A stretch of 54,844 nt of DNA, taken from assembly GCA_015489465.1 (NCBI GenBank), contig WFZS01000196.1:1-54844 (forward strand), in the 5' to 3' direction. This stretch comes from Bacteroidales bacterium. Lineage in GTDB: Bacteria > Bacteroidota > Bacteroidia > Bacteroidales > F082. Below are positions 44,004-53,249 of the stretch, one piece after another. Within the stretch, counting starts at the first letter, position 1, and the number at the start of each line of letters is the position of its first letter. A program made the translations under genes and the position numbers. The notes under the pieces were generated by a model that saw only the letters and a program-made list of their open reading frames with translations, had not been told where the DNA came from and did no database searches.

Positions 44004-47000
44004 TTAGTCGAAGTTAAGTTCAAGTCCCAAACCTCTCAATTCGTGAACTAACACATTGAAAGATTCCGGAACATTGGGCTCTGGCATATTGTCGCCTTTA
44101 ACTATAGCTTCGTATGCTTTGGCACGTCCCGTTACATCATCGGATTTCACGGTTAAGATTTCCTGAAGGATATTGGATGCGCCGAATGCTTCGAGTGCCC
44201 AAACCTCCATCTCACCGAAACGTTGACCACCGAACTGGGCTTTACCACCCAAAGGTTGCTGTGTAATCAACGAATACGGACCGATTGAACGTGCGTGCAT
44301 CTTATCATCAACAAGGTGATGAAGTTTAAGCATATAAATATAGCCGACAGTTGCAGGTTGGTCGAAACGTTCACCCGTTCCTCCGTCATAAAGATATACA
44401 CGTCCGTTTTCGGGCAAGCCCGCTTTTCTCATGTATTCGTTTATTTCGTCTATATGAGCTCCGTCAAAAATAGGAGTTGCAAATTTCAACCCTAATTTTT
44501 TACCGGCCCAACCCAAAACGGTTTCATAAATCTGACCGAGGTTCATCCTGGAAGGTACACCCAAAGGATTAAGAACGATATCAACAGGTGTTCCGTCTTC
44601 GAGGAACGGCATGTCTTCTTCGCGAACTATCTTGGCGACAATACCTTTGTTACCGTGTCGTCCGGCCATTTTGTCACCAACTTTAAGTTTACGTTTCTTA
44701 GCGATGTAAACTTTTGCCATTTGAACTATTCCGTTAGGCAATTCATCACCTACGGTAGCTACAAATTTCTTGCGGTTAAGAATACCTTGCAATTCCTTAT
44801 GCTTGATAACGTAATTGTTAAGCAATTGCTTTATCAACGCATTTTTATCCTTATCCGCAGTCCACTTATCAGGATTAACTTTTGTAAAATCTATATCCTG
44901 AAGTATTTTTTGTGTGAACTTTGTTTTAGGCGGCACCAAAACATTTCCGAGATTATCGTAAACACCTTGTGATGTTCTGTTCGAAACCAAAACCGTCAAT
45001 TTGTCGATAAGTTTTGTTCTGAGTTCATCAAAATATTTTTGATACTCATTTTCAAGATTTTCAAGGATTTCCCTCTCTTTTGCTTTCGAACGAACATTTT
45101 TCGCCAATCTTGAGAATAGATATTTATCTATAACAACGCCTTGCATTGACGGCGGTGCTTTCAATGATGCATTTTTTACATCGCCGGCTTTATCACCGAA
45201 AATAGCACGTAGCAGTTTTTCCTCGGGTGTCGGGTCGCTCTCACCTTTCGGTGTAATCTTTCCGATAAGGATGTCTCCTTCTTTAACTTCGGCACCTACC
45301 CTGATAAGTCCGTTTTCATCAAGGTCTTTAGTTGCTTCGGCACTCACGTTCGGGATATCAGCCGTGAGTTCTTCAACACCACGTTTAGTATCACGAACAT
45401 CCAGAGTAAACTCTTCGATATGAACCGAAGTAAATATATCCTCCTTGATAATTCTTTCCGAAATAACTATAGCATCCTCATAGTTATAACCTTTCCAAGG
45501 CATGAATGCTACCATAAGGTTTCTTCCGAGAGCCAACTCACCGTTTTTGGTTGCATAACCTTCACAAAGAACTTGACCTTTTTTAACTTTATCGCCTTTT
45601 CTAACGATTGGTCGTAAGTTTATGGATGTGTTCTGGTTAGTCCTTTTGAATTTCGTAAGATAATATGTTTGCAAATCATCATCAAAGCTAACCAGTCTCT
45701 CATTTTCGTCACGCGATACACGGATTATAATTTTTTCAGCATCAACATATTCTACTATACCGTCATTTTCGGCATTAATAAGAACACGAGAATCGCGTGC
45801 AACATATTTTTCAATGCCGGTTCCAACGATAGGAGCTTCGGCATTAAGCAACGGTACCGCTTGACGCATCATGTTTGATCCCATCAAAGCACGGTTAGCA
45901 TCATCATGTTCCAAGAAAGGAATCAATGAAGCCGCAATAGAAGCAATCTGGTTAGGAGCAATATCTATAAGGTCAACTTCTTCACGCGGTACTATCGGGT
46001 AATCGGCCTGATAACGCACTTTCACCTTAGGATTAACAAACTGCCCTTTATCATCAACAACGGTGTTTGCCTGTGCAATTACCTTGTCTTCTTCCTCTTC
46101 CGCACTAAGATAGATAGGAGGATGTTCAAAATCGATTTTACCGTCGATAACTTTACGGTAGGGCGTTTCAATAAATCCGAGGTCGTTTATTTTTGCATAT
46201 ACACAAAGTGAGGAAATAAGACCGATATTAGGTCCTTCCGGGGTCTCAATTGTACAAAGACGACCATAGTGTGTATAGTGAACGTCACGAACCTCAAATC
46301 CTGCCCTCTCTCTTGAGAGACCACCGGGTCCCAAAGCGGAAATCCTTCTTTTATGTGTTATTTCCGACAACGGGTTGGTTTGATCCATAAACTGTGAGAG
46401 AGCGTTGGTACCGAAAAATGAATTAATAACTGATGATAATGTTTTTGCGTTTATAAGTTCGGTAGGTGTAAACACCTCATTATCTCTAACGTTCATCCTT
46501 TCGCGGATAGTACGTGCCATTCGCGCCAAACCAACGCCAAATTGAGCAAAAAGTTGTTCACCTACCGTTCTAACTCTACGGTTAGACAAGTGATCGATAT
46601 CGTCTTTTACGGTATTGTTATTTGCCAATTCGATAAGGTGCCTGATAATATGTATAATATCATCTTTCGTAAGTACCCTTACATCTTCCGGAATATCGAG
46701 GTTAAGTTTTTTATTGATACGGTAACGTCCCACTTCTCCCAAATCATAGCGTTTCTCCGAAAAGAAAAGTTTTTCAAAAATTCCTCTGGCTGTTTCTTCA
46801 TCGGGAGGTAATGTATTCCTTAATTGAAAATATATGTATTCAACAGCCTCTTTTTCAGAGTTGGTGGTATCTTTTTGGAGAGTATTAAAAATCATCTGAT
46901 ACTCGTTAGCGGTAACGTCATCACGGTGTAATAAAATTGTTTTCACACCTGCATCGAGTATCATATCTATATGTTCCGGTTGAAGAACGGTTTCACGTTC

Positions 47001-47810
47001 AATTACGACATCGTTTCTTTCGATTGTTACAACTTCACCCGTTTCTTCATCCACAAAATCCTCAAACCATGAGCGTACTACACGTGCGGCAAGTTTTCTA
47101 CCCAAAACTCTTTTCAATCCCGCTTTACTAACCTTTACCTCTTCAGCAAGGTTGAAGATTTCCAAAATATCTTTATCGGTTTCGTAACCTATTGCACGAA
47201 GCAATGTTGTAACCGGCATTTTTTTCTTACGGTCGATATAAGCATAAATTACATTGTTAATGTCGGTTGAAAACTCCATCCAGGAACCCTTGAAAGGAAT
47301 GATACGGGCCGAATAGAGCATTGTTCCGTTAGCATGGCGGTTTTGTCCGAAGAACACACCCGGAGACCGGTGAAGCTGTGAAACTATAACACGTTCGGCA
47401 CCATTGATGATAAATGTTCCTTTATCCGTCATATAGGGAATCATTCCCAAATATACGTCCTGAACTATAGTTTCAAAATCTTCATGTTCCGGATCGGTAC
47501 AATAAAGTTTTAATTTTGCTTTAAGAGGAACGCTATATGTTAAACCGCGTTCAATACACTCTTCGGCGCTGTAACGCGGCGGGTCAATAAAATAATCCAG
47601 AAATTCGAGCACAAAATTATTTCTCGCATCCGTTATGGGAAAATTTTCTGAGAAAACTTTATAAAGACCTTCGTCTTTTCTATTTTCTTTATCAGTTTCC
47701 AACTGGAAAAAATCCTGAAATGATTTTAATTGAACATCAAGGAAATCAGGATAAGGAAACTGGTTTTTGATGGATGCGAAACTGATTCTTTCGTTTTTGA
47801 TCTCAGCCAA
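44004..47810 (-). CDS. rpoB: RNA polymerase beta subunit
   Basis: This 1268-residue subunit starts with TTG: the frame is closed by TAA shortly upstream and [20 protein letters not shown] aligns with the usual beginning. The rifampicin pocket is [19 protein letters not shown] followed by [20 protein letters not shown], with the Asp, His and Ser at the classical resistance sites (E. coli 516, 526, 531) unchanged. In the second pocket segment, [12 protein letters not shown], Thr520 stands where most bacteria have Pro (E. coli 564). Other conserved parts, such as [17 protein letters not shown] and [10 protein letters not shown], are normal. A hairpin separates it from rplL. Confidence 0.99.
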   Translation of the reverse strand: MAEIKNERISFASIKNQFPYPDFLDVQLKSFQDFFQLETDKENRKDEGLYKVFSENFPITDARNNFVLEFLDYFIDPPRYSAEECIERGLTYSVPLKAKLKLYCTDPEHEDFETIVQDVYLGMIPYMTDKGTFIINGAERVIVSQLHRSPGVFFGQNRHANGTMLYSARIIPFKGSWMEFSTDINNVIYAYIDRKKKMPVTTLLRAIGYETDKDILEIFNLAEEVKVSKAGLKRVLGRKLAARVVRSWFEDFVDEETGEVVTIERNDVVIERETVLQPEHIDMILDAGVKTILLHRDDVTANEYQMIFNTLQKDTTNSEKEAVEYIYFQLRNTLPPDEETARGIFEKLFFSEKRYDLGEVGRYRINKKLNLDIPEDVRVLTKDDIIHIIRHLIELANNNTVKDDIDHLSNRRVRTVGEQLFAQFGVGLARMARTIRERMNVRDNEVFTPTELINAKTLSSVINSFFGTNALSQFMDQTNPLSEITHKRRISALGPGGLSRERAGFEVRDVHYTHYGRLCTIETPEGPNIGLISSLCVYAKINDLGFIETPYRKVIDGKIDFEHPPIYLSAEEEEDKVIAQANTVVDDKGQFVNPKVKVRYQADYPIVPREEVDLIDIAPNQIASIAASLIPFLEHDDANRALMGSNMMRQAVPLLNAEAPIVGTGIEKYVARDSRVLINAENDGIVEYVDAEKIIIRVSRDENERLVSFDDDLQTYYLTKFKRTNQNTSINLRPIVRKGDKVKKGQVLCEGYATKNGELALGRNLMVAFMPWKGYNYEDAIVISERIIKEDIFTSVHIEEFTLDVRDTKRGVEELTADIPNVSAEATKDLDENGLIRVGAEVKEGDILIGKITPKGESDPTPEEKLLRAIFGDKAGDVKNASLKAPPSMQGVVIDKYLFSRLAKNVRSKAKEREILENLENEYQKYFDELRTKLIDKLTVLVSNRTSQGVYDNLGNVLVPPKTKFTQKILQDIDFTKVNPDKWTADKDKNALIKQLLNNYVIKHKELQGILNRKKFVATVGDELPNGIVQMAKVYIAKKRKLKVGDKMAGRHGNKGIVAKIVREEDMPFLEDGTPVDIVLNPLGVPSRMNLGQIYETVLGWAGKKLGLKFATPIFDGAHIDEINEYMRKAGLPENGRVYLYDGGTGERFDQPATVGYIYMLKLHHLVDDKMHARSIGPYSLITQQPLGGKAQFGGQRFGEMEVWALEAFGASNILQEILTVKSDDVTGRAKAYEAIVKGDNMPEPNVPESFNVLVHELRGLGLELNFD

Positions 47811-47907
47811 GGCTTTTAGTTTTTAAGTTACTAATTAAAATATCGGGAAATTTTAATACCTCCCAACAGGGTATTTCGAAAAATAAGAACTACAAAATAA
47901 TTTATAG

Positions 47908-47945
47908 GCGCAAACCTCTAGCCCCAAAAAGGGGTAGAGGTTGCC
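47908..47945 (-). promoter_or_regulatory. Hairpin in the rplL-rpoB spacer (possible attenuator or processing site)
   Basis: The arms around ACCTCTA-G-CCCC (47914-47925) and GGGGTAGAGGT (47931-47941) pair over eleven base pairs with one bulge and a five-base loop; the stem extends imperfectly to about 47908/47945. It lies just after the rplL stop in the 156-base gap before rpoB. It lacks a strong T-run on the minus strand. The position matches the rplL-rpoB attenuator/RNase III region of E. coli, so partial termination or processing that sets the ribosomal-protein to polymerase ratio is a fair inference. Confidence 0.65.
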
Positions 47946-47966
47946 CTAAAAGATTATATTTAAATC

Positions 47967-48344
47967 TTACTTGATTTCTACTTCTGCACCGGCAGCTTCA
48001 AGTTGCGTCTTAAGTGCTTCAGCTTCATCTTTGGTAACACCTTCTTTAATAGCAGCAGGTGCTGAATCAACTAATTCTTTAGCTTCTTTCAATCCGAGGC
48101 TTGTTAATTCTTTTACAAGTTTAACAACAGCCAATTTTGATTGACCGGGTGATTTTAAGATTACATCAAAAGCTGTTTGTTCTTCAGCTTCTTCAGCAGC
48201 ACCGCCTGCAGCCGGACCGGCAACAGCAACTGCAGCAGCAGCGGGTTCTATACCATATTCTTCTTTAAGAATTTCTGCGAGTTCATTAACTTCTTTTACA
48301 GTAAGGTTAACTAATTCTTCTGCAAACTTTTTTAAATCTGCCAT
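47967..48344 (-). CDS. rplL: Ribosomal protein bL12 (L7/L12)
   Basis: This 125-residue acidic stalk protein has an N-terminal dimerisation helix pair (about 1-30) and an Ala/Gly/Glu hinge ([20 protein letters not shown]). The C-terminal domain (about 55-125; [34 protein letters not shown]) binds translation factors. It lies 64 bases after rplJ in the order rplK-rplA-rplJ-rplL-rpoB-rpoC. Confidence 0.99.
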   Translation of the reverse strand: MADLKKFAEELVNLTVKEVNELAEILKEEYGIEPAAAAVAVAGPAAGGAAEEAEEQTAFDVILKSPGQSKLAVVKLVKELTSLGLKEAKELVDSAPAAIKEGVTKDEAEALKTQLEAAGAEVEIK

Positions 48345-48408
48345 TTTATTATCGTTTTTAAGTTAATTTTTATTCTAATTATTATTTATCAAATTAATTC
48401 GGAAACAA

Positions 48409-48930
48409 TTATTCACCTTTTTCCGATAAGGTTTCAAGTATTCCGGAAAGTTTATGACCACCGGATTGTAATGCTCCAAGTACGTTCTTAACAGGTGATT
48501 GCAGCAATGCAATAACGTCGCCAATAAGTTCCTCTTTGGATTTTATTGTTACGAGGAAATCCAATTGGTCATCACCTATATAAGTCATTTCTTCTATATA
48601 GGCGGCTTTCAGAATCGGCCTTTCCGATTTTTTACGGAACTCTTTAATGAGCTTGGCGGGAGCATTTCCCGTTTCCGTAAACATTACTGCCGTATTTCCT
48701 TTAAGAACACTGTATAGCTCACTAAAATCCCTGTCAGCAGCATCCATAGCTTGTTTAAGAAGTGTGTTTTTCACTACACGCATCGTTATGCCGTATTTAA
48801 AACACATTCTTCTCAAGTCACTTGTTTCCTCGGCATTCATTCCTGAAATATCCGTTAGATACAAGTTATGGGTTTCAGCCAATTGCACTGACATTGAATC
48901 TATAAGAGCCTTTTTTTCTTCTTTTCTCAT
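48409..48930 (-). CDS. rplJ: Ribosomal protein uL10
   Basis: This 173-residue protein anchors the L12 dimers on 23S rRNA. It starts MRKEEKKALIDSMSVQLAET and has MRVVKNTLLKQAMD and GNTAVMFTETGNAPAKLIKE. The C-terminal helix (VKNVLGALQSGGHKLSGILE) is the L12-binding part. Only 27 bases separate it from rplA, too few for the long L10-binding leader known from enterobacteria. Confidence 0.98.
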   Translation of the reverse strand: MRKEEKKALIDSMSVQLAETHNLYLTDISGMNAEETSDLRRMCFKYGITMRVVKNTLLKQAMDAADRDFSELYSVLKGNTAVMFTETGNAPAKLIKEFRKKSERPILKAAYIEEMTYIGDDQLDFLVTIKSKEELIGDVIALLQSPVKNVLGALQSGGHKLSGILETLSEKGE

Positions 48931-48957
48931 AATTTAGTTTCCTTTGTTTTAAACCAA

Positions 48958-49653
48958 TTATGCCGTAGCTGTTTTTTCGTCCACTTTAACACCGGGACTC
49001 ATAGTACTCGACAAGTAAACACTTTTTACATAAGTACCTTTAGCTGCCGCCGGTTTCAGTTTAATAATAGTAGTCATCAATTCTTTGATATTCTCTTCAA
49101 GTTTTTTATTGTCAAAACTTACTTTACCAATAGCAGAATGAATGATACCGTATCTATCGACTTTAAAGTCGATTTTACCGGCTTTAGCAGCCTCAACAGC
49201 TTTACCTATTTCCATAGTTACCGTTCCGGTTTTTGGGTTGGGCATCAAGCCTCTAGGACCCAAAATCCTTCCCAAAGCACCTACTTTAGGCATAACGCTA
49301 GGCATGGTTATAACAACATCTACATCGGTCCAACCACCTTTGATTTTTTGGATATATTCATCCAAACCAACGTAGTCGGCACCTGCAGCTTTAGCTTCTT
49401 CTTCCTTATCAGGTGTACATAGAACGAGAACTTTCACTTCTTTACCGGTACCATGAGGAAGGGTTACCGAACCTCTCACCATTTGGTTGGCTTTCCGTGG
49501 GTCAACGCCCAAACGTACACTCAGATCTACAGAAGCGTCAAAATTTGTATAAGTTATATCTTTTACAATCTGAACAGCTTCTGCAAGGGAGTACTCTTTA
49601 TTCTTGTCGAATTTGGCTAAAGCTTCTCTGTGTTTTTTTGATAATTTTGCCAT
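48958..49653 (-). CDS. rplA: Ribosomal protein uL1
   Basis: This 231-residue protein binds the 23S L1 stalk and in other bacteria represses its own operon. Motifs are [50 protein letters not shown] and the late [20 protein letters not shown]. It has a perfect Shine-Dalgarno AGGAGG (49660-49665) six bases before the ATG, an exception among the genes here. A 34-base spacer separates it from rplK. Confidence 0.98.
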   Translation of the reverse strand: MAKLSKKHREALAKFDKNKEYSLAEAVQIVKDITYTNFDASVDLSVRLGVDPRKANQMVRGSVTLPHGTGKEVKVLVLCTPDKEEEAKAAGADYVGLDEYIQKIKGGWTDVDVVITMPSVMPKVGALGRILGPRGLMPNPKTGTVTMEIGKAVEAAKAGKIDFKVDRYGIIHSAIGKVSFDNKKLEENIKELMTTIIKLKPAAAKGTYVKSVYLSSTMSPGVKVDEKTATA

Positions 49654-49659
49654 AATTCT

Positions 49660-49665
49660 CCTCCT
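49660..49665 (-). promoter_or_regulatory. Strong Shine-Dalgarno of rplA
   Basis: AGGAGG on the minus strand with six bases to the ATG, within a longer AGAGGAGGAG run. Almost all other genes in the window lack such a site, as expected for Bacteroidota, so its presence is likely regulatory. Confidence 0.7.
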
Positions 49666-49687
49666 CTTTACAGAGTGTTTTTTTGTT

Positions 49688-50137
49688 TTAGTTTGATTCT
49701 ACAGTTGGAAAGTCACCTTCTACCTTAACTCCCATGCTCCTTGCAGTTCCTGCAACCATTCTCATAGCAGACTCAACAGTGAAAGCATTTAAATCTTTCA
49801 TTTTAGCCTCCGCTATTTCGCGAACCTGATCCCATGTCAAAGTACCCACTTTAACACGGTTAGGTTCCGGAGAGCCTTTTTTGAGTTTTAGCTTTTCCAT
49901 GATTTGAACAGCTACCGGCGGTGTTTTGATAATGAAATCAAAGGATTTATCCTTGTAAACAGTAATGATAACAGGAATAACCTTTCCGGCTTGATCCTGT
50001 GTACGAGCATTAAACTGTTTACAGAATTCCATTATGTTAACACCTTTGGCACCCAATGCAGGTCCTACAGGCGGGGAGGGATTTGCGGCACCTCCTTTAA
50101 TCTGTAATTTAATTAATCCGCTTACTTCTTTTGCCAT
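49688..50137 (-). CDS. rplK: Ribosomal protein uL11
   Basis: This 149-residue protein is the first of the L11-L1-L10-L12 set. Its N-terminal domain has [20 protein letters not shown] (contains the thiostrepton-region prolines) and [20 protein letters not shown]. Its RNA-binding C-terminal domain has [20 protein letters not shown] and [11 protein letters not shown]. It follows nusG by 43 bases. Confidence 0.98.
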   Translation of the reverse strand: MAKEVSGLIKLQIKGGAANPSPPVGPALGAKGVNIMEFCKQFNARTQDQAGKVIPVIITVYKDKSFDFIIKTPPVAVQIMEKLKLKKGSPEPNRVKVGTLTWDQVREIAEAKMKDLNAFTVESAMRMVAGTARSMGVKVEGDFPTVESN

Positions 50138-50180
50138 TTTAAACCTTGCTGTTTAAAATTGATAATGCGTTTACAACTAT

Positions 50181-50726
50181 TTATTCTTTTTCAACTTGCA
50201 AAAATCCGAGCTCGAGAGGTGTTTTCCTTCCGAAGATTTTCACCATAACACGCAGTTTCTTTTTCTCTTCATCTATCTCTTCAATAACTCCGCTGAAACT
50301 GCTGAAAGGTCCGTCCGTAACGGTAACCGTTTCGCCGACAATGAAAGGAATATTAACTCCTTCACCCTGTTCGGAAAGTTCGTCAACTTTACCTAAAATG
50401 CGTTTAACCTCTGCGGGACGTAAAGCTTCTACTTTACCTTTTGTACCCAAAAAGCCTAAAACATTAGGAATGTTACGGATAATGTGTTGTATTTCTCCGG
50501 AAAGATCAGCTTCAATCAGGACATAACCGGGAAAATAATTTCTCTCCTTGCTTATTTTTTTTCCTTTACGAATTTGGTAAACCTTTTCGGTAGGAATAAG
50601 CACTTGAGAAATATAATCCTGAAGATTCAAACGGTTAATTTCGTTTTCAAGGTACTCCTTAACTTTTTTTTCCTTCCCGCTAATAGCCCTGATAACGTAC
50701 CATTTTTTTCCTGATTCCTCGCTCAT
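50181..50726 (-). CDS. nusG: Transcription elongation/termination factor NusG
   Basis: This 181-residue protein has the NGN domain (about 1-120; KKWYVIRAISGKEKKVKEYL, NYFPGYVLIEADLSGEIQH) that binds RNA polymerase over the cleft. The C-terminal KOW domain (about 130-181; VGETVTVTDGPFSSFSGVIE) contacts ribosomal S10 or Rho. It lies between secE and rplK as in most bacteria. Confidence 0.98.
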   Translation of the reverse strand: MSEESGKKWYVIRAISGKEKKVKEYLENEINRLNLQDYISQVLIPTEKVYQIRKGKKISKERNYFPGYVLIEADLSGEIQHIIRNIPNVLGFLGTKGKVEALRPAEVKRILGKVDELSEQGEGVNIPFIVGETVTVTDGPFSSFSGVIEEIDEEKKKLRVMVKIFGRKTPLELGFLQVEKE

Positions 50727-50803
50727 CTTTTTGAAATTGAAATTTAGTTGTAAACAGTTAATATATATAATTAAGACTAGAACAGTACTAACATTCGACA
50801 GTT

Positions 50804-51001
50804 CTAAAACATCGTATAGAACTTATCGAGTATTGTTGAAAATGAGATATCCATCAGATAAACCACCAAAGCGATTATCAGGGAAGCAACGGATACCACT
50901 ATTGCACTGTTCTGCAGCTCACTCCAAGTTGGCCATGACACTTTATGTACCCATTCGTCGTAGCTCTCTTTGATATACCTTGTCAAACTGAATTTAGCCA
51001 T
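50804..51001 (-). CDS. secE: Preprotein translocase subunit SecE
   Basis: This 65-residue single-span inner-membrane protein clamps SecY. It has an N-terminal amphipathic helix with VHKVSWPTWSELQNSAIVV, the conserved W-P-[ST]-x-x-E motif, and one membrane helix (about 33-50). The ATG at 51001 (MAKFSLTRYI) is chosen. A longer frame beginning MRVRVLPPVQ at 51049 only translates the tRNA-Trp gene and is an artefact. Confidence 0.97.
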   Translation of the reverse strand: MAKFSLTRYIKESYDEWVHKVSWPTWSELQNSAIVVSVASLIIALVVYLMDISFSTILDKFYTMF

Positions 51002-51022
51002 CTTTTTAAAAAATAAAATTTG

Positions 51023-51095
51023 CACGGGCGGAAGGACTCGAACCCTCAACCAATGGTTTTGGAGACCACTACTCTACCAATTGAGCTACGCCCGT
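51023..51095 (-). tRNA. tRNA-Trp (CCA anticodon)
   Basis: A 73-base cloverleaf on the minus strand: acceptor ACGGGCG/CGCCCGT, D arm GCTC...GAGT, anticodon loop CTCCAAA with CCA, T arm GAGGG-TTCGAGT-CCTTC, and discriminator G. The 3' CCA is not encoded. It lies between tuf and secE as usual in Bacteroidota. Confidence 0.97.
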
Positions 51096-51117
51096 GTACA
51101 TTTTTATTAAGAAGTCA

Positions 51118-51146
51118 AAGGTGCTCTTATTAAAAAAGAGCACCTT
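51118..51146 (-). terminator. Hairpin after tuf (possible terminator)
   Basis: AAGGTGCTCTT at 51118-51128 pairs perfectly with AAGAGCACCTT at 51136-51146 over a seven-base loop, 17 bases after the tuf stop. The minus-strand sequence after it has no U-run, so it may act as a processing or partial termination signal before tRNA-Trp rather than a full terminator. Confidence 0.6.
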
Positions 51147-51162
51147 GATTTTCTATAATTTA

Positions 51163-52350
51163 TTAGTCTAATATTTCAGTTACCTGACCGGCTCCAACTG
51201 TACGTCCACCTTCGCGGATAGCGAAACGAAGACCTTTGTTCATTGCAATCTCGTTGATCAGTTTAACTTCAATTGTCAAGTTATCGCCGGGCATTACCAT
51301 TTCAACACCTTCGGGAAGGAAAATCTCTCCCGTAACGTCGGTTGTTCTGAAGTAGAACTGAGGACGATATCTGTTGTGGAACGGTGTATGACGACCACCT
51401 TCTTCTTTTTTCAAGATATAAACTTCAGCTTTGAAGTGTTTGTGAGGTGTAACCGTGCCGGGAGCAGCAATTACCATACCACGACGAATTTCATTTTTGT
51501 CGATTCCGCGAAGGAGAAGACCTGCATTATCACCTGCTCTACCTTCATCAAGAATTTTACGGAACATCTCAACACCGGTAACAACCGATTTCAATTTTTC
51601 AGCACCCATACCGATAATTTCAACGGGATCTCCGGTGTGGATAACTCCGGTTTCTATTCTACCGGTAGCAACAGTACCACGACCGGTAATTGAGAATACG
51701 TCCTCGATAGGCATCAAGAAAGGTTTCTCATCATCACGTTTCGGCAACGGAATCCATGTATCACAAGCTTCCATAAGCTCGAGTATTTTTTCACGCCATT
51801 TCGGTTCTCCGTTAAGTGCTCCAAGAGCAGAACCTCTGATAACAGGAGTGTTATCTCCATCAAAATCGTAGAAGTTCAAAAGATCACGGATTTCCATTTC
51901 AACGAGTTCGAGCAACTCTTCGTCGTCAACCATGTCAACTTTGTTCATGAAAACAACGATACGAGGTACACCAACCTGACGAGCAAGAAGGATGTGCTCA
52001 CGAGTTTGAGGCATAGGACCGTCTGTAGCGGCAACTACAAGAATAGCACCGTCCATCTGGGCAGCACCAGTTACCATGTTTTTAACGTAGTCGGCGTGTC
52101 CGGGACAGTCAACGTGAGCGTAGTGACGATTAGCTGTTTCGTACTCTACGTGAGCTGTATTAATTGTAATACCTCTTTCTTTTTCTTCGGGAGCGTTGTC
52201 AATTGAATCAAATGACTTAAATTCTGCCAAACCTTGTTCTTGAAGAGTAAGAGTAATGGCAGCTGTCAATGTTGTTTTACCGTGGTCAACGTGACCAATA
52301 GTTCCAATATTTACGTGCGGTTTGGAACGTTCGAATTTTTCTTTAGCCAT
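51163..52350 (-). CDS. tuf: Elongation factor Tu
   Basis: This 395-residue GTPase delivers aminoacyl-tRNA to the ribosome. G1 is [10 protein letters not shown] (about 18-27), the switch-I Thr lies in [18 protein letters not shown]3 is [13 protein letters not shown]4 is MNKVDMVDD and G5 is RGSALGAL. Domains 2 and 3 follow with [13 protein letters not shown] and [20 protein letters not shown]. It lies between two tRNA groups, the usual Bacteroidota position. Confidence 0.99.
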   Translation of the reverse strand: MAKEKFERSKPHVNIGTIGHVDHGKTTLTAAITLTLQEQGLAEFKSFDSIDNAPEEKERGITINTAHVEYETANRHYAHVDCPGHADYVKNMVTGAAQMDGAILVVAATDGPMPQTREHILLARQVGVPRIVVFMNKVDMVDDEELLELVEMEIRDLLNFYDFDGDNTPVIRGSALGALNGEPKWREKILELMEACDTWIPLPKRDDEKPFLMPIEDVFSITGRGTVATGRIETGVIHTGDPVEIIGMGAEKLKSVVTGVEMFRKILDEGRAGDNAGLLLRGIDKNEIRRGMVIAAPGTVTPHKHFKAEVYILKKEEGGRHTPFHNRYRPQFYFRTTDVTGEIFLPEGVEMVMPGDNLTIEVKLINEIAMNKGLRFAIREGGRTVGAGQVTEILD

Positions 52351-52404
52351 ATCAAAAAATGTTTTTAAAGATGATAATGTAATTTCTATTTATATATAAT
52401 TATG

Positions 52405-52476
52405 AGCCGAGGACGAGAATTGAACTCGTGACCTCTTCCTTACCAAGGAAGCGCTCTACCCCTGAGCTACCCCGGC
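52405..52476 (-). tRNA. tRNA-Thr (GGT anticodon)
   Basis: A 72-base cloverleaf on the minus strand: acceptor GCCGGGG/CCTCGGC (one G-U), D arm GCTC...GAGC, anticodon arm CTTCC-TTGGTAA-GGAAG with GGT, T loop TTCAATT, and discriminator U. No encoded CCA. It is the last tRNA before tuf. Confidence 0.96.
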
Positions 52477-52488
52477 CTACCAAAAAAG

Positions 52489-52561
52489 AGCGGGAGACGG
52501 GACTCGAACCCGCCACCTACAGCTTGGAAGGCTGTCGCTCTACCAGATGAGCTACTCCCGC
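52489..52561 (-). tRNA. tRNA-Gly (TCC anticodon)
   Basis: A 73-base cloverleaf on the minus strand: acceptor GCGGGAG/CTCCCGC, anticodon arm ACAGC-CTTCCAA-GCTGT with TCC, T arm GCGGG-TTCGAGT-CCCGT, and discriminator U. It is separated from tRNA-Thr(GGT) by 12 bases. Confidence 0.97.
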
Positions 52562-52571
52562 TAAACAAGGT

Positions 52572-52613
52572 TAAAGGCTAAACCTTAAAGTCTTCTTTAA
52601 GCTTCAGCCTTTA
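52572..52613. other. Nested hairpin in the tRNA-Tyr/tRNA-Gly spacer
   Basis: TAAAGGCT (52572-52579) pairs with AGCCTTTA (52606-52613). Inside it CTTAAAG (52584-52590) pairs with CTTTAAG (52595-52601). The spacer of 76 bases is longer than the others in this tRNA array. The structure could guide precursor processing. Confidence 0.45.
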
Positions 52614-52637
52614 GACTCAACCTATTATTTATAGGTG

Positions 52638-52719
52638 TGGGGGGAGGAGGATTCGAACCTCCGAAGGCTAAGCCAACAGATTTACAGTCTGCCCCGTTTG
52701 ACCGCTTCGGTATCCCCCC
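52638..52719 (-). tRNA. tRNA-Tyr (GTA anticodon)
   Basis: An 82-base class II cloverleaf on the minus strand with a long variable arm: acceptor GGGGGGA/TCCCCCC, anticodon arm CAGA-CTGTAAA-TCTG with GTA, T loop TTCGAAT, and discriminator A. No encoded CCA. Confidence 0.97.
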
Positions 52720-52754
52720 TGGGATAATTCAATATTTTAATGAACTTATCTTAG

Positions 52755-52827
52755 AGCCAACAGAGGGACTTGAACCCCCGACCGGCTGATTACAAATCAG
52801 CTGCTCTACCAACTGAGCTATGTTGGC
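52755..52827 (-). tRNA. tRNA-Thr (TGT anticodon)
   Basis: A 73-base cloverleaf on the minus strand: acceptor GCCAACA/TGTTGGC, anticodon arm CTGAT-TTGTAAT-CAG with TGT, T loop TTCAAGT, and discriminator U. It is the first tRNA of the array, 45 bases after the hpf terminator hairpin. Confidence 0.96.
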
Positions 52828-52863
52828 TTTTATCCCTTATTTGTTCTAAGAACTACCCTTTTT

Positions 52864-52899
52864 AAAAAAGAAGCAGACCTCTTTCGTAAAAAGGTCTGC
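52864..52899 (-). terminator. Intrinsic terminator of hpf
   Basis: GCAGACCT (52873-52880) pairs perfectly with AGGTCTGC (52892-52899) over an 11-base loop. On the minus strand the stem is followed by TTCTTTTTT. It separates the xer-hpf unit from the tRNA-tuf unit. Confidence 0.85.
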
Positions 52900-52951
52900 A
52901 AAAATATATACTTTCAAATTAATAACCAAACAAATCCTAAAAAAAATTCAA

Positions 52952-53248
52952 TTATTTTTTGAAAGACTCTTTGTATTTTTTTAGTTGTCTCCTAAGTGCT
53001 TCAACAGCAGTATCCGTAGCCTCTTCAAAAGTTTTGCTTTGTTTCTTGGCAAACAACTCTTGCCCTTTGACGGAAACCTTTATCTCGGCAATCTTATTAT
53101 CTTTAGTCTCTGAATTATCAAGCCTGAGAATTACATTGGTCCCCAGAACACCATCATAAGTGTTAGAAAGTTTACCGATTTTCTTTTCAACAAAATCTTC
53201 CAATTTTTTATCGGCTTTGAAATGAACCGATGTGATGTTTACTTTCAT
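52952..53248 (-). CDS. hpf: Ribosome hibernation-promoting factor, short form
   Basis: This 98-residue protein of the HPF/RaiA family binds the 30S decoding region and promotes inactive ribosome dimers in starved cells. It begins MKVNITSVHFKADKKLEDFV and has the beta-alpha-beta fold with EIKVSVKGQELFAKKQSKTF and the basic helix VEALRRQLKKYKESFKK. It lacks the dimerisation domain of long HPF. The ATG at 53248 is set by a perfect AGGAGG six bases upstream; an extension beginning MRIRVRILKRRF is the xer tail read in another frame. Confidence 0.95.
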   Translation of the reverse strand: MKVNITSVHFKADKKLEDFVEKKIGKLSNTYDGVLGTNVILRLDNSETKDNKIAEIKVSVKGQELFAKKQSKTFEEATDTAVEALRRQLKKYKESFKK

Positions 53249-53249
53249 A

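Noticed and set aside
48931-48957. An L10-type leader before rplJ
   Set aside because: The 27-base gap is too short for the known L10-binding structure and no stem is visible.
51002-51049. An N-terminal extension of SecE beginning MRVRVLPPVQ
   Set aside because: These codons are the tRNA-Trp gene. The family start is MAKFSLTRYI at 51001.
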